In this document: positions 37,391-49,573 of the stretch, piece by piece | How positions within the stretch are numbered: the first letter of the stretch is position 1 | How the letters are laid out: each line of letters begins with the position of its first letter | Source of the DNA: Wuchereria bancrofti | Taxonomy: Eukaryota; Nematoda; Chromadorea; Rhabditida; Onchocercidae | Assembly (NCBI GenBank): GCA_005281725.1 | Contig: SSBO01000001.1 | Location: 10,122,251 to 10,186,250 of the forward strand | DNA: 64,000 nt | Direction of reading: 5' to 3' | Program-made: the position numbers and the translations under genes | Notes under the pieces: generated by a model | What the model was told of the DNA's origin: nothing | The model's input: only the letters and a program-made list of their open reading frames with translations | Database searches by the model: none

Positions 37391-38027
37391 TTCCACTCTT
37401 TTAATTTTTGCAGAGTAATTTTTTTGGTCAATTTTACATAGAGATACAATAATTTCTAGTGATTTTTCTCAATAACTGCAATATTTCTAAAATCTGATAA
37501 TGATAAGGCAGATAGAATTAAATAATTAATCAAACATAAATACATTTAAAGTCTTTGGTTTGCAGTGTTAATTTTTATGTGATACAGAAAAAAGATATTA
37601 GTATTTCGTACTTTTTTCATCATTTTTGAAGAAATTTTGTGAAAGAAATATTTTTGAAGTTCGAAATTTTCAACAGTTTTTCCAATAATACATTTCACTA
37701 TTTTTTCTATTACTTTCCGCTGTTCAAGTCTTTATTATAAGTTTCCTATCTGATCATATCTGTTGCAAATTTGTAGTTTTCTAACTGTCAAAAAGCGAAA
37801 GGTAATAAATTTTATTCCTTCAACACTGAAACTATAAAATAAAAACTGTACACTGCAAAAGCATGTACCCAAAAATATGAGTCAAATTTGAGCTAAAATC
37901 TTTTTGCACTTTGAAAAGAAGATTTTATGTAGTTATACTTTTACTTCGAAAATGAACGAAGGAAAGAAATCCTCAAATGGTTAGTGGCATTTTTCGTAAA
38001 AAATTTGAATTATATATGCTCTATTCA

Positions 38028-41000
38028 TCATTGCTTTGCAGTTGGAATCTTTTCAGAAACATCAATCTTCAAATAAGCATTAGCATTATGCTTCGGTATG
38101 AATAAGAAATTTTCTGGTACTTTTCCTAAGAACATTTCCGAAATTTTAATCCAATCTCTAGATTGATCGCTAGCCAACAAAGTTTCTAGATCGGAACGAC
38201 CATGATAAAATGGCGGTCTCTCATTCATACGCTGTGGCACAACCTACAACATAATATTTCAAATAATAAACGAATTCTAAGGTCTTTTGAATAAATTCTT
38301 CTTTTGAAACCTGTTTTTCTCTTGTCATGTGCTAGCTACATAAATCAATCAATGATAGAAATTAAACGAAAGTGTTCGTTATAAAAATAATAAGCATCAA
38401 ATTCCATTTTTGTAAAAGATAAAATTTAATATAAAACTATCCTTTGTGTTAATAACTATTCTATTCAATTTCAAATGAACAATCAAACAATTAAAATAGT
38501 ATAGTAAGAAAATGACAGAATGTAACAAACCTCTAATAAACCAACAGGTATGTAACGACATGCAAAAGAAAGCCATTCCAAGAGGAAACGACGGGTTTTT
38601 TCCACTCCCTCATCATCACTACCCCAATGCTCCAAACCATAATTAACAAATCTAAAGAGAGAAATCATATTAACAAAGTCAAAATGAAGTGAAAAATGAT
38701 AATTTGCAAATAGGTCAACTAAAATATATTTGAATTCCGAATCAATTCCAAGCAGATGAAATAAATCTAAGAATCTCTCAAAAAAATACAATGCAAAATA
38801 CGTGCAGAGAATTATGAATATAACAAAAAATTAAGTATCAATTACAATTCTAAAAAAAAAAACCGCTGATTATAGTCAATTAATTATTCAAAAGTTACCT
38901 CTGTATATAATCCAATCGTTGACTAGCTGCAATATCCCAATGCCGACATTCTTTAATTTCTGTAAAAATCCATGGTTTCATAAGTGCACCGCGACCAATC
39001 ATAATGCCATTAACTGGATATCTTTCTAACTTCTAAACTGAATAAATTATAACATTCTTTGAAAAAAAAATTTGCATTCGAAATTTAACAGACTATAATT
39101 TCAGACTATAATTTTAAACAGTGATCTAAAACAATTTTTTCTTTCTTTTTTTAATTCTGAACTTTATAGTAAAACTAAGAATAAATTTGAAAAATGCAAT
39201 TTGCCAAAAATCATTCATTCAAAAGTCAGTGTTGAGGAGATGTTTCCAAACTTTTTCATGCAAATCAAAAGCAAATAATGTTACAACGAAACAAAAAAAT
39301 CTTATAAGAGAGTTTCAAATGTTAGTGTACTTATCATGAAATTAATCATGAAATTAAATCATAAAATTGCTTCCGAGAAATATTTTAGCTGCAATTACAT
39401 GAAATTATGAATTAGGAAAGATGATGGATCTAACAGTCAATCTTTTTAACCACCTTTCTTATTACCGATAATAAAATTACATAGTTACCAAGTAATAGTT
39501 TTAATCATAATTAAAAAAAAAAAAAACTAACCTCATAGTAATCTGTATAAGAAAGTACATCACCACTGGCCCAAAATGGAACATTTTGACAGGCCTCACT
39601 ACATTGTCGTGTATACGACCAATCTGCTAACTTTGTATATCGTTGAGCCCTAAACCATTATCAATCATAGTAAAATCTTACTATCGATACAAAAAAAAAA
39701 AAGAGAAACAGAACAAAATTGCCATCATAAATTACATAAAAATATTACATTTAAATAAAATCTGTCATTTTAAAATAATTTTCTATAAAATAGAAAATGT
39801 ATTTGAAATAAATACTTAGAACGAGGATGCAAAGTGATTAGCTGTGGAGGACAATGTTCAACCACTTTTGAGATTGTTTGATGAGCAATGTAAACACCTT
39901 CCTGAAAAAAATAAGTAACGATGAAAATAATTTTCAACTTTGCAAATTCATTATTTTATCCTAACTAAGAACATAATATAATAATGACATAGTTATAGAA
40001 AAATCGATACATACCTTAATTCCTGTTCGTAATTTCAAAGTTAGTGGAGTATTTCCAATTACTTTTGACATTGTTTTCATGACCTCAACAAGCTTATTAG
40101 ATCTTAAGGCCAAACTACATCCTCCACCTTTTTCATTGATTAGATCAATCGGACAACCACAATTGATATCAATAAAATCTATCTGTAAAGAAGTTTATTT
40201 AAGAAAAAGTTATAAGACGCTACGACAAATAAGCGAACAAATAAATGAAAATTATAAAAAATTTATAAAAATGAAAAAAAAAAAATGAATGCTCACTTGC
40301 TCATTTTCAGCAATAATTTGTGCAGCACGACACATCGAGTCAGGATAACCACCTGCTAATTGGATACCGAAATATTTCTCATTTGGGTGGCGTTTTAGTA
40401 ATGACCATTCCGACGATGTACCATTCAGATATTTTGTACAAATTCCTGAAAATTATCTCACTGATTTTCATTATTTCCTCAATTTCCTAAATTTTCTATT
40501 TAATTAAACTTCAAAAAAAAAAAATTCTGAATATTCAACATACCCATTTCAGAACACGTTATTTCAGCACCGAAATCTACACAAAGTCGACGAAATGGTA
40601 AATTGCCTAACGTTGTTAATGGTGCCAAATATAACTTTCCCGATAATTCTCGCATATCAATTTTCAAATTTTCACGTTCCATGCAACCTAATGTTTGCGA
40701 CAATTCAGCAACCGCCTACAAAGTGTGGAAACTTTCGTCTACAAAGTTTGAAAACTTCGAAACCATTCTTAAATTCAAATGATACTCTTCCGGTAAGCTC
40801 CAAATTTGTTATGACAGCAGTTCACAAATGTGATAAGCTCTATTGCTTGACCAATTACCGAAAAATGTAAAGTAAAAGAAAATTTGGCAATAAAACAAAT
40901 GAGACAATAAATATATTTCACTCTACCTGATCACTTTTTCCAAAATCATATTTTCGTTTTCTAAGTGCAATCTGAAGCGGAACTGAATTGGCATTTAAAG

Positions 41001-41544
41001 TCTTTTTGTATGAAACATTTGGAGATTTAGTAATTTGCTTTGCATTAGATGTATGTGCATTCGCAAACCTAAATTTGATAAACTAGTCAAAAGAGATCAA
41101 AGAATAAAAAAATTTCAATATTTCTTAACATTTACATTTTCAATGATTTTTTTTTTTGACTTTAATACTAGACATATACAAAATACAAATAAGTATATTA
41201 ATAATATACACATCTATCCATAACGATATTACGAGAGGTATAAAGAGGTCAACTATTATAGAATCAATAAAAAAATAAGCCTGTCAAATAAAAACAAACA
41301 AATAATATTGAATAATTATTGGTAATAATGAAAAAGTAAATAAAATAAACCTGCATGCAAAAGAAAATGGGCATACACCACGTTGATCGAAATTATAACA
41401 ATTTGCGCCTATATCTGGTGGCTTAATCATTAAGTATTCTTCAATAGAATGCAATGATGTGCATTTCTTGGTATATTTGCATGGTTTACCAGAAATAACC
41501 GATTCACATAATCTCGGAAGTTGTTGACGAACATTTGTACGTGC
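38028..41544 (-). CDS. DUS3L: tRNA-dihydrouridine(47) synthase, DUS3 family (5' exon not found)
   Basis: Ten exons join in frame to 499 residues: 41351-41544, 40927-41068, 40544-40715, 40297-40445, 40015-40182, 39816-39901, 39532-39649, 38899-39032, 38531-38651 and 38028-38243. The first carries two CCCH zinc fingers (C-x8-C-x5-C-x3-H, then C-x8-C-x5-C-x5-H), the DUS3 signature. The flavin TIM-barrel follows with [36 protein letters not shown] (catalytic Cys region), [27 protein letters not shown] and [15 protein letters not shown], then the C-terminal helical domain with NYGLEHWGS and [15 protein letters not shown]. The enzyme reduces uridine 47 in the variable loop of cytosolic tRNAs using FMN and NADPH. 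The first exon begins in phase 0 right after an in-frame TAG, so the start codon is in an upstream exon I could not identify between 41545 and 42940. Family assignment is very secure. Confidence 0.96.
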
Positions 41545-42940
41545 CTAAAATATGTGAAATAATTGATTAATAATCAAAATAGCAATATATAAAACATTAT
41601 CAAATAAAATAAAACAAGCAAAAAAAAAAAAAAAGAAAATGTATACACATCATCTGACTTAAATTTCAGAAGTAACTAAATTTCATTGCAAATTCTCTAA
41701 ATTATCAATCACTCATCGTAACTCACTTTTCGGAGTAAATGTCAAAATTCAAAGAATTTAAGTTCATATTAAACAAGCATTTATTTCCTCACGAACACAA
41801 CCAAATTAATACAAATGTGAGGAAGAAGAATGCAGAAAATAATATTCAAAAAAGAAAAAAAAAAGTTGAGAATACCGAAAAATATAAACACCGAGATATC
41901 TATGAGCGATTTTTTGAATAAATTAAACCAGTCTTACTAACTAAAATGGAGATCTTGTCTAATTTCACAAAAACATACAATCTTGAACAACAGATTCAAG
42001 TTGAAGTGTACAATGAAAATTTTGGTGTAATTTAGCTATCTAAATGCAACATATATATGTATATATATATTTCTAAAGGTTTTATCAAAAAATTTGTTTA
42101 ACCTAATTTCAGCTTCACCTTTTTTCTAATTACATTCGATACATCGTTTGTTTTGGCAAATTAAAAGTGCTTTTTTTTTGCTTTTGGTTAATCTAAATTG
42201 ATAACATATTCAAATGAATAAAAAAAAAAAAAAATTTCTGAATTGAATTAAAAGTCAATAAAATCTTAGAATGGAAGCTGAAATTTAGTCCAACTATTTT
42301 ATAACGAAAAATTGTGATGAAAAATCTAAATTCACCTCAGTTATCCTATGAAAAAGACAAGGCAGAAGATTTCCATTCAATATAATTCTATAGAAAGTAT
42401 GTTTAAAAAAAAGCATTAAAAACCGATCCATAACAATTCACATATGAGTTTACTATCAGTAATACAAATTAAACTAAATAATAAAACCACAACAAAAAAA
42501 AAAAAAATAGATTAATTAAAAACTTAAATAAGCAAATGCTGAGATAAAAAAGTACAGAAAGAAAGACTGACAGGCAGATCACTAGAACTAAGTGACTCTT
42601 ACAAGATACAATTCTTACAGCTTTGGCTATTCAATCACAGCTAGAGAAGAAGCATCATTAAATTGACAAACTTTGTGTATTTCAACCTAACTAATTCATC
42701 TACACCAGAAATAATGATGCTAAAAAGCTTAAGAAATATTCATATAAAAAATAAACAAACTTCTTTTTTTTTTTGCCTTTCATTCTTTGAAAGCTAAATT
42801 TGACATTAATTTCCTTTAAAACTTGAAAATTTGCAGGATAAGGAATAATATAACGATCGTATAATTATACGAGAGAAACGAATAAGAATATCAAACGTCA
42901 TAAACATTTCAAATTTTATATCTTTCCAGCAAAGGCTTAA
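41545..42940. other. Interval between the DUS3 and MADF genes; should hold the DUS3 start exon
   Basis: About 1.4 kb between the first recognised DUS3 exon and the MADF stop codon. It must contain the DUS3 start and probably the MADF 3' UTR. No minus-strand ATG that reaches a GT donor in phase 0 with a convincing peptide was found. A plus-strand Lys/Asn-rich frame at 41739-41921 has no support as a gene. Confidence 0.5.
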
Positions 42941-45349
42941 TTAATGAATACTTCTGAGTTGAGTAAGAGATGATAATAAGGATCTCAAAGATGCAGAACA
43001 TTCTTGCTGCATATTTCGCAAGGATATGATAAAGTCTTCAGTGGCTTTAAATTGTAAAGCAAAAGAATCTGAGCCAGAGATACCGGAACAAATAACACTG
43101 CTTTCAGTTTTCGAAGGGTTGCTGCTGTTTCTAGACATATTTCCTGATAAATTAGCATTAGAGCCAATGTCTAGATTTTCGGACTGAAAAAGTAATGGTG
43201 ACGATGGCTGTTTTGTAGTAATTTGCCGCAAAACTTGAAGAACTTCCAAACGAAATTCAACTTTTTGTTCCGGATCCAAATTTCGTATAGTAGGAAGTAA
43301 GGTAGAGAAAAAAGCACTATCCTCATCATCTTCCGGAGATCGTTTTTCCAGAATGATTCCCAGTTTCTCGCCCAGTTTTTCTTGCTTTATCCACTTACAA
43401 TTAACCTCTGCACTATGGTCCAAAAAAGGCTTCATAGTATTATCGAGAACGAAATCACAAGAATTTCCAGGATCAGTTGTTGAAGAATGAACAGAATCTG
43501 GCTTAGTAACACACGAAGTACCCAGGAATGCGAGTAATCCGGCATGGATATATTCGCGTGTTCGTTTACCTCTCGATTTTATTCCTTCACCATTCTTCCT
43601 TCGTACATCTCTCACATAACAATCGCGTATATTTTTCCATTTACTTTGTATTTCTTTTTCTGAAATACACGAAACATTCAGAAATTTCAACAAAATTTTT
43701 GAGAATTTAAACTTTTCCAAAGACTACGAACAAAATTAAATATCTTAAGAAAGTGAAAAAAAAAAAAAAAAAACTTTGAAACTAACCGATTCTTTGACGT
43801 TCCGTCAAGTCCTTATTTTCAAAATCATGAATAAGCATGCGGCTAACAGTAGACCATCCCTGTCGTCGTTTTGTCCTATCCCGATAATCTTCACATGCTA
43901 AATTCCATAGACAAGGTAACTGCTCAACGGCCCAAATTATAGCTTCTGATCTGACTTCACAAACATCCCTTACGGGCCAGCTCACATTTTTCTGGAAACA
44001 TCGGCGAATGATAAATCAACTGATGACCAAGCAAATAGCAAAAATATCCAGTACGTTTGGGATGAAATAATAGTTTAGTTTTGAGTCCAAAATTTTAAGC
44101 ACTAATCCTCATCCTTTTCGTAAGTTTTGAGTGAAGAAAGAAAACATCTTAAAACTATAAAAAAAAAAAGATCAGGACAAAAAATAATATGCAAAAAACA
44201 GATAAATTTTATACGATGGAAAAGATTAGTTGTATAAAGAATCTGAAAATATGAAAAAGTATATTTAACAGTGAACATGCTTCTCTTTAAAATAATAGAT
44301 TATCCAGGAAGACCAAAAAATTTGTTTGAATTATAATATAATGGATTAATAACAAGTCAATCGATGAGACCATTAAGGGTTTTTTGACATCTTTTGAATT
44401 ATACGATACTAAAGCATAAATTAGTTATAAAGTTTGATAGATCTCTGAAGAAGACACACAGAGAATGGCTTACATATAAATATATTCAAGCACCACCAAG
44501 ACAATACGTACCAATCATTAGCTTAGATATCACTAATATTAATTAAATAAGTTAGAATTGCTTGAAACTGCCAAATTAGATTCAGCAGACTAGCTTGCTT
44601 AACGAAATTTATTTCTTTTAAATTAATTAGGTATTTTATCCACAGGAGTAAATATAAGAAAACAGTATGGAAGACATTAATTACTGTTGGTCATCTGTCA
44701 TTTGTCATCAACTACTGTCAACAATGTTAATGGAAGACTGCGCAGAAATATCTTCCTCGAGTTTATGCAGATCCACAGTTACACCAAAATTGCAAACATC
44801 CAAAATCCAAAATTATGCAAAATACTTACCTTCCTGCATTTCGATTCAGACTTCTGGTCAGATTTCACAAACAAGAATTTTATTCCTTTAGAAATTCATG
44901 AACTACTCAAATACTGCAAAGTTCAAAAAAAAAAAAAAAAAAAACGAAAACATACCTTCGCCATTTCCTTTCTGCGTTCCCGGTTCATGCCACGATATTT
45001 ATGTTTCGGTCTTTCCATAATCTCTCTGTCATAGTTTTCTGAAAAGAAATAGATGCTTTGCAATGTATGGAGAAATTAACAAAATAAGCATAAGTTCAAT
45101 GAAAATTATGAAAATAGAGAGATCGACAAAAAAAAAAAAGTGGCAAATAAAAGCTAATTTAAAGAAATTGAAAAAAAGAAAAAACAAGCAACCACAACTA
45201 GTCCTTGGATTATCACCCTTCTCATCGATATATTCTTTTTTAATAGGAGCGTAAGCAGAAGATTTATTATCCATATTGATAGCAGCAGTTATTGGAATAT
45301 CGGCGATGGTGGTGGTGGTGGTGGTGGTAAATAATGAATTTTTTTCCAT
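42941..45349 (-). CDS. MADF-BESS domain DNA-binding protein (Adf-1-like)
   Basis: Four exons (45217-45349, 44956-45038, 43787-43991, 42941-43659) give 379 residues. Residues 8-14 are a Thr run encoded by a GGT/ACC microsatellite. A basic segment (RPKHKYRGMNRERRKEMAKK) precedes the MADF domain at about 84-187, a Myb-like trihelical DNA-binding fold. Its landmarks are AIIWAVEQLPCLWNLACEDY, RRQGWSTVSRML, SKWKNIRDCYVRDVRRKNGEG and HAGLLAFLG. A BESS motif follows at 252-286 (DEDSAFFSTLLPTIRNLDPE), which mediates protein contacts in this family. MADF-BESS proteins are sequence-specific transcription regulators. The donor of exon 1 (AAGG/GTGATA) was chosen over ACTA/GTTGTG because it is the better splice signal with the same phase. 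The gene is divergent from the C2CD3-like gene across 1.1 kb. Confidence 0.9.
45308..45328. repeat. (GGT)7 microsatellite, coding for poly-Thr
   Basis: Seven perfect GGT units; on the minus strand they are ACC codons for Thr in the first exon of the MADF gene. Length polymorphism would change the protein without a frameshift. Confidence 0.9.
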
Positions 45350-46151
45350 ATGGACAGTAAGCGAATAAATTATACGATTTACATATTTTATTGATCAATG
45401 GCAACTTTATTTATCGCATCTAAAATACATCTAAAAATTTTCTTCTGGAAAACAAATATCAAACGTTGCACAACAAGTGTAAATCTAAAATGAAATGAAG
45501 AAACTGAATCATCTGAAAAGCAGAATTCTATTTTTCAATAAACAGTCAAATTTTCCACTCAATAATACTCATAAATCAATTTGCTTTAAGTGTCAACAGT
45601 TTCTTACATTTATTTTCTGCAGAAAAAGAAAAGGAAAAGGGGAAATTTCAGAATTAAAAATGAAAGAGCAAAGCGTAACAAATTGAGTTTTTAAAAATTT
45701 TACTTTCGAATCTTGCGAACAATAAGACTATAAAATAAATTACACTAACCGATGCTAATATGAATACATCAATATTTATTTAACTAATAAAAGACAGTGA
45801 AGTATTAGATGTGCTAAATATTGGACAAATAAATTGATAGGTTTATTTTGAAATATTTAAATAGTACATGGATCTCATCAAAGCATCTATATCACTTTGC
45901 ATTATACTTAATATTAGGAATAAGTAAATAAAATGATTTTATTTATGAGAATATTGCATAAAAAAAAATAAAGAAAATTAATTTTAATGAAAAAATAACT
46001 ATTTTAATAAAAATTACTTACTATTTAATTATTAAATAGGGAAATTAAGTTAAAAGCATTCACTATGATAAATTTTGAAAAACTTTCTACTACTGAAACC
46101 ATAATAATCATCGAGAATAAGTTATTAGGGATTGAACACTTCTCGAACTAA

Positions 46152-46159
46152 GCGGGAAA
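46152..46159 (-). promoter_or_regulatory. E2F/DP-type site (TTTCCCGC on minus)
   Basis: GCGGGAAA on plus is the exact reverse of the E2F consensus TTTCCCGC, about 300 bases upstream of the C2CD3-like start. A further TTGCGCCCGCC lies at 46184-46194. E2F/DP factors drive cell-cycle genes in animals. Use at this site is inferred. Confidence 0.45.
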
Positions 46160-46236
46160 TACTCGGTAATTTCAGCCCGTCTATTGCGCCCGCCTACTTC
46201 CAAAACCGCATTTAACATATTTTTTTTTAATGGTAA

Positions 46237-46249
46237 TTCGCGGTTTGAA
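46237..46249 (+). promoter_or_regulatory. CHR-like element joined to a CGCGG core
   Basis: TTCGCGGTTTGAA contains TTTGAA, the cell-cycle homology region bound by LIN-54 in DREAM complexes, immediately beside a CG-rich half-site. With the E2F site 80 bases away it resembles DREAM-type promoters. The binding is inferred. Confidence 0.4.
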
Positions 46250-46460
46250 TATTTTCCTTTTTTTGTTGTTTTTTTATTTCCGAATTTTCTATTGATTTTG
46301 ATAATTTTGAAATTGATAATTTCAGGGATGAATTGATAATTTTAACTTTCACTCACATTTTTTATTTGCATAATTTATTGCTATTGCTATCATTATTTCA
46401 CATAGATTCTGATGAAGTAATATTCGTTGATAGCCGGAAAAATCTTATTATATTACCAGA

Positions 46461-49400
46461 ATGACTAATTACGATGAAGCACCAAAATATATCGATCATA
46501 ACACTTGTCGTAAGTATTATGAATTTTTACTAATTAATTGCTATAGAGTTATAATTGTATTTCATTTATTAACAATTATTAGTAACAAAATAAATTAGAT
46601 TAATATGCTTATTTTATTCGTAATTAAAAACCAAATAAGTTATATTGTTTTCTTCCTTATTTATCTTGCAAGATATTCGGTCTTTTTTTTTCTTTGCAGA
46701 AGTTTTTCAAAATATCGATGCGTCACATATTCTCAGGGATATTACATTCGTAAGATTAAATCTAGAAGATGTTTGCATGAATGAAGACGATGAATTTATC
46801 ATGGAAGTGATCAGAAGACGATCCTTGTTTGGGTAACTGTTTTTCTTTTTTTTTTTTTTCAGGTGAAATTTCATCTCTTTTGTTTTATGGACCTAAGTAA
46901 GGGTTACACCATTTAAATCTATTTCCACCAATTATTGTCAAAAAATACTGCACATTAAATAACTCAGTAATTTCATCAAGCTTTACTGATATTCTAACTT
47001 TTTATATTCCTCAATTTTCATAGTTTAGATTTATTTTGGAATATCAATTTCCATCGATAGATGCTGCATCTACATCACTGAAGGCAAGGGTTCGCATAAT
47101 TGCAAAGCACTTCAATGGTAATGTCATTCATTTCCGACATAAACGCGTTATACGGATTAAGATGATTCCGGAATTGGTTAATTTATGGAAGCGATCACCG
47201 TTGGTGTTAGCAATTTATGCGAAATTGAACACATTGGGAAAATATTCTGTTAGTTTAAAATTTTTCCAAATTCGATTCAGTTCACTATTATATTATTGGT
47301 GTCATTTCTTCTTTGCTGATTTCATGTTTTTTTTTTTTTTTTTTTAAATAGTTTTATTGATCGTTTCGTGAAGAAAGACAGATGCATGTCTAATTTCACG
47401 TTTCTTTTTGTTATGTTTTTGTGCTCAAAGAAATTTGTTCTCCGCAAACAAAGCTTAATGTAAGAATGACAATTCAAATAGCCTGGATTTTACAGATGAA
47501 AAGGCTGGGAAGCTGTGAAGTGTCGTTGGAGGAACTTGTTATTCCTCCTTTTATCATCTGTCGAGATTTTCTGTTTGCTGGCCCCGGATTTTCAGCTTCT
47601 GCTTTGGTTTGTTTTCAAAAATTGTGTTTTTTTTTTGATCGTTTATTTGACAGAATAAATTTGATTAAGCTTAGTAAGTTCTCAATTATTAACATTTTTT
47701 TAAGATGCATTTCATCTGTTGTTGTTATTACTGGAAGATTTTAGGATACCAAAATACAAGTGAAGTTACAACTTTCACTTTTAAGTTTTAAGGACTTAAA
47801 TCCTGATGCTCAGTTTGTTAATTAATTAAATTGTCATAACTTTAGTGCTGCAGATAAAAATCGATCTTGGATCACATATACGACTATTGATGGAAAGATT
47901 GGAATGGATGAGAAATGGTAGTTTACCACAAAATGGATCAGCTACTCGTGCCAGATCAAGATCTTTCTGTAGAAAAGGATCAATTTCTGCATCAAAACGA
48001 CTAACACCTCCATTACCACAACGTCGTGCCTTCTCTTCGTCTCCTCCTCATTCTTCAAGGATTACTGATCAAGTTGAGTTCCTTGTTGCTACTTGTATTC
48101 TATCTTGGAATATCATTTTTATGTTCTTTTTTTTACAATGAGTGAAAAATTTTCGGACATTTGAAAATTTAACTTTAACTATTCAAAAAATATTTTAGTA
48201 CTGAGACCTCCACCATTGAATCTTGACAGTAGTAGTTCACGAGATACTTCACCGCATGCAGTTAATATTCCGCGTCCAGCAATACGTGCACTTTGTCCAA
48301 CAAGCCCATCTTATCAAATCAGATTAACCGTTTATTCGGCTCGTCGTTTGCCTGTTTCATTCAATTCCAGGTAATTTTTCTCTAGTTTTCAAATATTGTG
48401 CTGAACGGAAATTTTCAATTACTTTTTATAATTCATAATTTTTCTTAAGGAAATTAATACACATTTTCCCTTTATAGAGGTGATGCTGTTGCGCCATCAA
48501 CTTATCTAACGGTGATTGGAGAAGATGGACGTACTTTGAGTTCACCGGTACGTGCTGGAACGTTACATCCAGAATGGAACTGGACGGAAACATTCAATGT
48601 TTGTTGATGATTTTTTGTGGTTCATAATTTTATATACAGAATAACTCAAAAGTGAAGAAAGCTTCAATTTTTTAATATGTTGAATCATTCCCTGGCTATA
48701 ATGAATGTTGTTTTTAAATTTCAAATTGAGCAAAAGATTCTTTCTGCTTTAGGTATCAAGAAGTCGTCAAAATTTGGTCGTGAAATTATGGAAACGCTGT
48801 ATTACTGGACCAGATAAAGTAATTGGTTTTATATCACTGCAATTGCCACCTACTGATACAAGAAGATCGGAATACGAGATGTCAGATTTATCAGTTTCAG
48901 ATCAGGCACCATTGATTACTGTAAGCATTTATTTTGTTGTATTATTATGGTTGTTATTATATTTATTAGCTATAATGATATATGACTTAATATTCTGGGT
49001 GGAAAAAAAAAATCGTTTCCATATTTCTGATCTAAAGTGCTGAAGATATTGTTAAAATAAACTTGTTACTTTACTTGTTACTTTAAGTTCTTTCTACCGA
49101 TCACTCTATATTCAGGGCTCTACTTTTTGCTATAAATACATGCAAAAGTGCATATCTTTGATTATTAATCTTTTATTTTCTCTCTATTTCAGCTCTCTAT
49201 TTCATGTGAAACCATTCCACATGGTGAGTCATATAATAATAGCACGCCATTGTTGGCACCGTCACCACCAGTACCGCTCAGGCCTTCTCTCATTGAAACA
49301 TGTCCACGATTACAAAAGATGACAAGGGAAGAAGTATTCGAAAAATTGAGGTAATATAATGAATAATTTTTTTTTGATCATTTTTGGTGTATAAATTTGA

Positions 49401-49573
49401 TGAGTTTTGTTTTGAGAAGAAACTTTGAATGTGTCCTTTGTTTTCCCTTTTGAAATTAAAATTTTTATTGCTGCTTTAGTATGAGTTTTCAACAAACATT
49501 AATTTTCAAAAAATTTAACAGGAAAAATATCTCCGAATTAGAACATATGATGGCACGACTGAAATATTCCTGA
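46461..49573 (+). CDS. sas-1: C2CD3/SAS-1-like centriolar C2-domain protein
   Basis: Eleven exons: 46461-46509, 46700-46832, 47029-47248, 47496-47606, 47745-47816, 47854-48094, 48199-48370, 48478-48598, 48753-48920, 49193-49350 and 49522-49573. They join in frame to 498 residues. Residues 24-195 resemble the C2CD3-type C2 domain: an FxLEYQFPS motif, VRIIA, HFRHKRVIR, an LWKRSPLVLAIYAK strand and LGSCEVSLEEL. A Ser/Arg/Pro-rich linker (about 210-310) leads to a second C2 domain at about 314-425 (YQIRLTVYSARRLPV, STYLTVIGEDG, HPEWNWTETF, VIGFISLQL). A short C-terminal helix ends the protein. C2CD3 and nematode SAS-1 stabilise centrioles and bind microtubules. A splice-acceptor-like TATTACCAG ends one base before the ATG, fitting trans-splicing. 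The ends of exons 5 and 6 are the least certain. Orthology rests on remembered family similarity. Confidence 0.75.

Larger units (their letters stand above)
15808..38027. other. Gene-poor stretch of about 22 kb
   Basis: Between the ephrin start codon and the stop codon of the dihydrouridine synthase gene I find no exon chain on either strand. Long frames here are low-complexity (poly-K/N/F/I/L). The content is homopolymer runs, microsatellites, tandem arrays and two gaps, listed separately. The part nearest 15.8-18.3 kb is upstream of the ephrin and may carry its promoter and enhancers. Confidence 0.7.
45350..46460. other. Divergent intergenic region between the MADF and C2CD3-like genes
   Basis: The 1.1-kb spacer holds the 5' ends of both genes. 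It is AT-rich except for a block at about 46130-46250 with several CpG-containing motifs, annotated separately. No exon was seen. Confidence 0.8.

Noticed and set aside
47459..47495. Reading the C2CD3-like exon 4 continuously from about 47420 through NVRMTIQIAWILQ
   Set aside because: Splicing from 47248 directly to 47496 keeps frame and gives the conserved LGSCEVSLEEL junction expected for C2CD3. The upstream frame has no in-phase acceptor.
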